Below, piece by piece: positions 14,174-14,725 of a stretch of 14,725 nt of DNA (positions are counted from its first letter, which is position 1; each line of letters begins with the position of its first letter). The position numbers were made by a program, and so were the translations under genes. The stretch is from JBCCSZ01 sp039199225 (lineage in GTDB: Bacteria; Bacteroidota; Bacteroidia; Chitinophagales; Saprospiraceae): assembly GCA_039199225.1 (NCBI GenBank), contig JBCCSZ010000203.1:1-14725 (forward strand), read 5' to 3'. Below the pieces are notes generated by a model, which saw only the letters and a program-made list of their open reading frames with translations, ran no database searches and was not told the origin of the DNA.

Positions 14174-14725
14174 GTGAACATAAAAACTGGGATCAGTTGG
14201 TCGACAAATTTTCTTGGGTGAGGGATATGCAGGGCGTACCGCAAGACCCCATTTTCCATGCCGAAGGAGATGTCGCCATACACACCCGGATGGTGCTGGA
14301 AGCTTTGATGAACCTTCCGGCCTATGCCCAACGATCGGAGCAAGAGCGCGAAATACTGTTTGCAGCAGCCTTGCTCCACGATGTCGAAAAGCGCTCGACG
14401 ACTATGACAGATGAAGCAGGCAACATCCGGTCGCCCGGCCACGCCATGCGCGGAGCAATGACCGCTCGCAGGCTTTTGTATGAAGAACATGCCCCGGCAT
14501 TTTCGCTCAAAGAAAGCATTGTCAAACTCGTTCGTTACCATGGACTACCTCTTTGGGTTTTCGAAAAGCCCGATCCATTGAAGGCCCTCTATCAGGCCAG
14601 CCTCGAAGTGGATACGGCACTGCTCTGCCTCCTGGCCCGTGCAGATATACTGGGACGCATTTGTGCAGATCAAGACGAGCTGCTGTATCGAATCGATTTG
14701 TTCGAAGCCTTTTGCCAAGAACAAA
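14161..14725 (+). CDS. HD-domain protein, probable N-terminal half of HD-Pnk RNA end-healing enzyme (cut by window edge)
   Basis: The open frame runs from ATG 14161 off the right edge, giving 188 residues. It contains an HD phosphohydrolase domain with candidate metal ligands His41, His73-Asp74 (LLHDVEKR), His94, His127 (RYHG) and Asp162 (ARADILGR). The start lies 13 bases inside the RNA ligase gene, so the two are translationally coupled. Runella slithyformis, also Bacteroidota, has a characterised HD-Pnk, in which an N-terminal HD domain removes 2',3'-cyclic or 3' phosphates and a C-terminal P-loop kinase phosphorylates 5'-OH ends. The position beside an RNA ligase makes this the likely identity. 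The kinase half, if present, lies outside the window, so a stand-alone HD phosphohydrolase cannot be excluded. Confidence 0.8.
   Translation, partial: MWTISEHKNWDQLVDKFSWVRDMQGVPQDPIFHAEGDVAIHTRMVLEALMNLPAYAQRSEQEREILFAAALLHDVEKRSTTMTDEAGNIRSPGHAMRGAMTARRLLYEEHAPAFSLKESIVKLVRYHGLPLWVFEKPDPLKALYQASLEVDTALLCLLARADILGRICADQDELLYRIDLFEAFCQEQ

Overview
The window looks like a chromosomal segment of a Bacteroidota bacterium, probably Saprospiraceae-like (this family-level guess is an inference). The signs are a C-terminal type IX secretion (T9SS) sorting domain on a secreted esterase, a lipoprotein-type Omp85 protein (TamL) encoded with TamB, Bacteroidota-style promoter motifs (TAnnTTTG with an upstream TTG), and start codons without Shine-Dalgarno sequences. 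No rRNA, tRNA, CRISPR array, insertion sequence or integrase was seen.

Layout. (1) 1-4527: the 3' part of tamB followed by tamL with a 4-base ATGA overlap, an envelope assembly module. (2) 4622-5263: a small DUF2490-type outer-membrane beta-barrel protein. (3) 5341-7590: a MoxR-type AAA+ ATPase followed by a VWA (CoxE-like) protein, a chaperone-like pair. (4) 7648-9015, minus strand: a membrane-anchored TIR protein with SH3b and lipocalin-like C-terminal domains. (5) 9170-11494: a lipoprotein fusing a degenerate gluzincin peptidase-like region to a GH113-like glycosidase barrel; it is divergent from the TIR gene. (6) 11526-12959, minus strand: a T9SS-exported Fes/CE1-like esterase with an N-terminal E-set (CBM48-like) domain, with a well-formed promoter. 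(7) 13017-13471: a 455-base gene-free, visibly AT-richer stretch with three short hairpins near its right end. (8) 13472 to the right edge: an RNA repair cassette made of a minimal ATP-dependent RNA ligase overlapping an HD-domain protein. The latter is probably the 5' half of an HD-Pnk end-healing enzyme cut by the window edge.

The most interesting items are the RNA ligase/HD-Pnk cassette (end healing plus sealing in overlapping genes), the TIR-TM-SH3b-lipocalin receptor-like protein, and the peptidase-like/GH113 fusion. The MoxR-VWA pair is next to the TIR gene in convergent orientation. That resembles parts of known NTP-dependent conflict systems, but other expected components are not visible here. 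All domain assignments come from reading motifs by eye; no searches were run.
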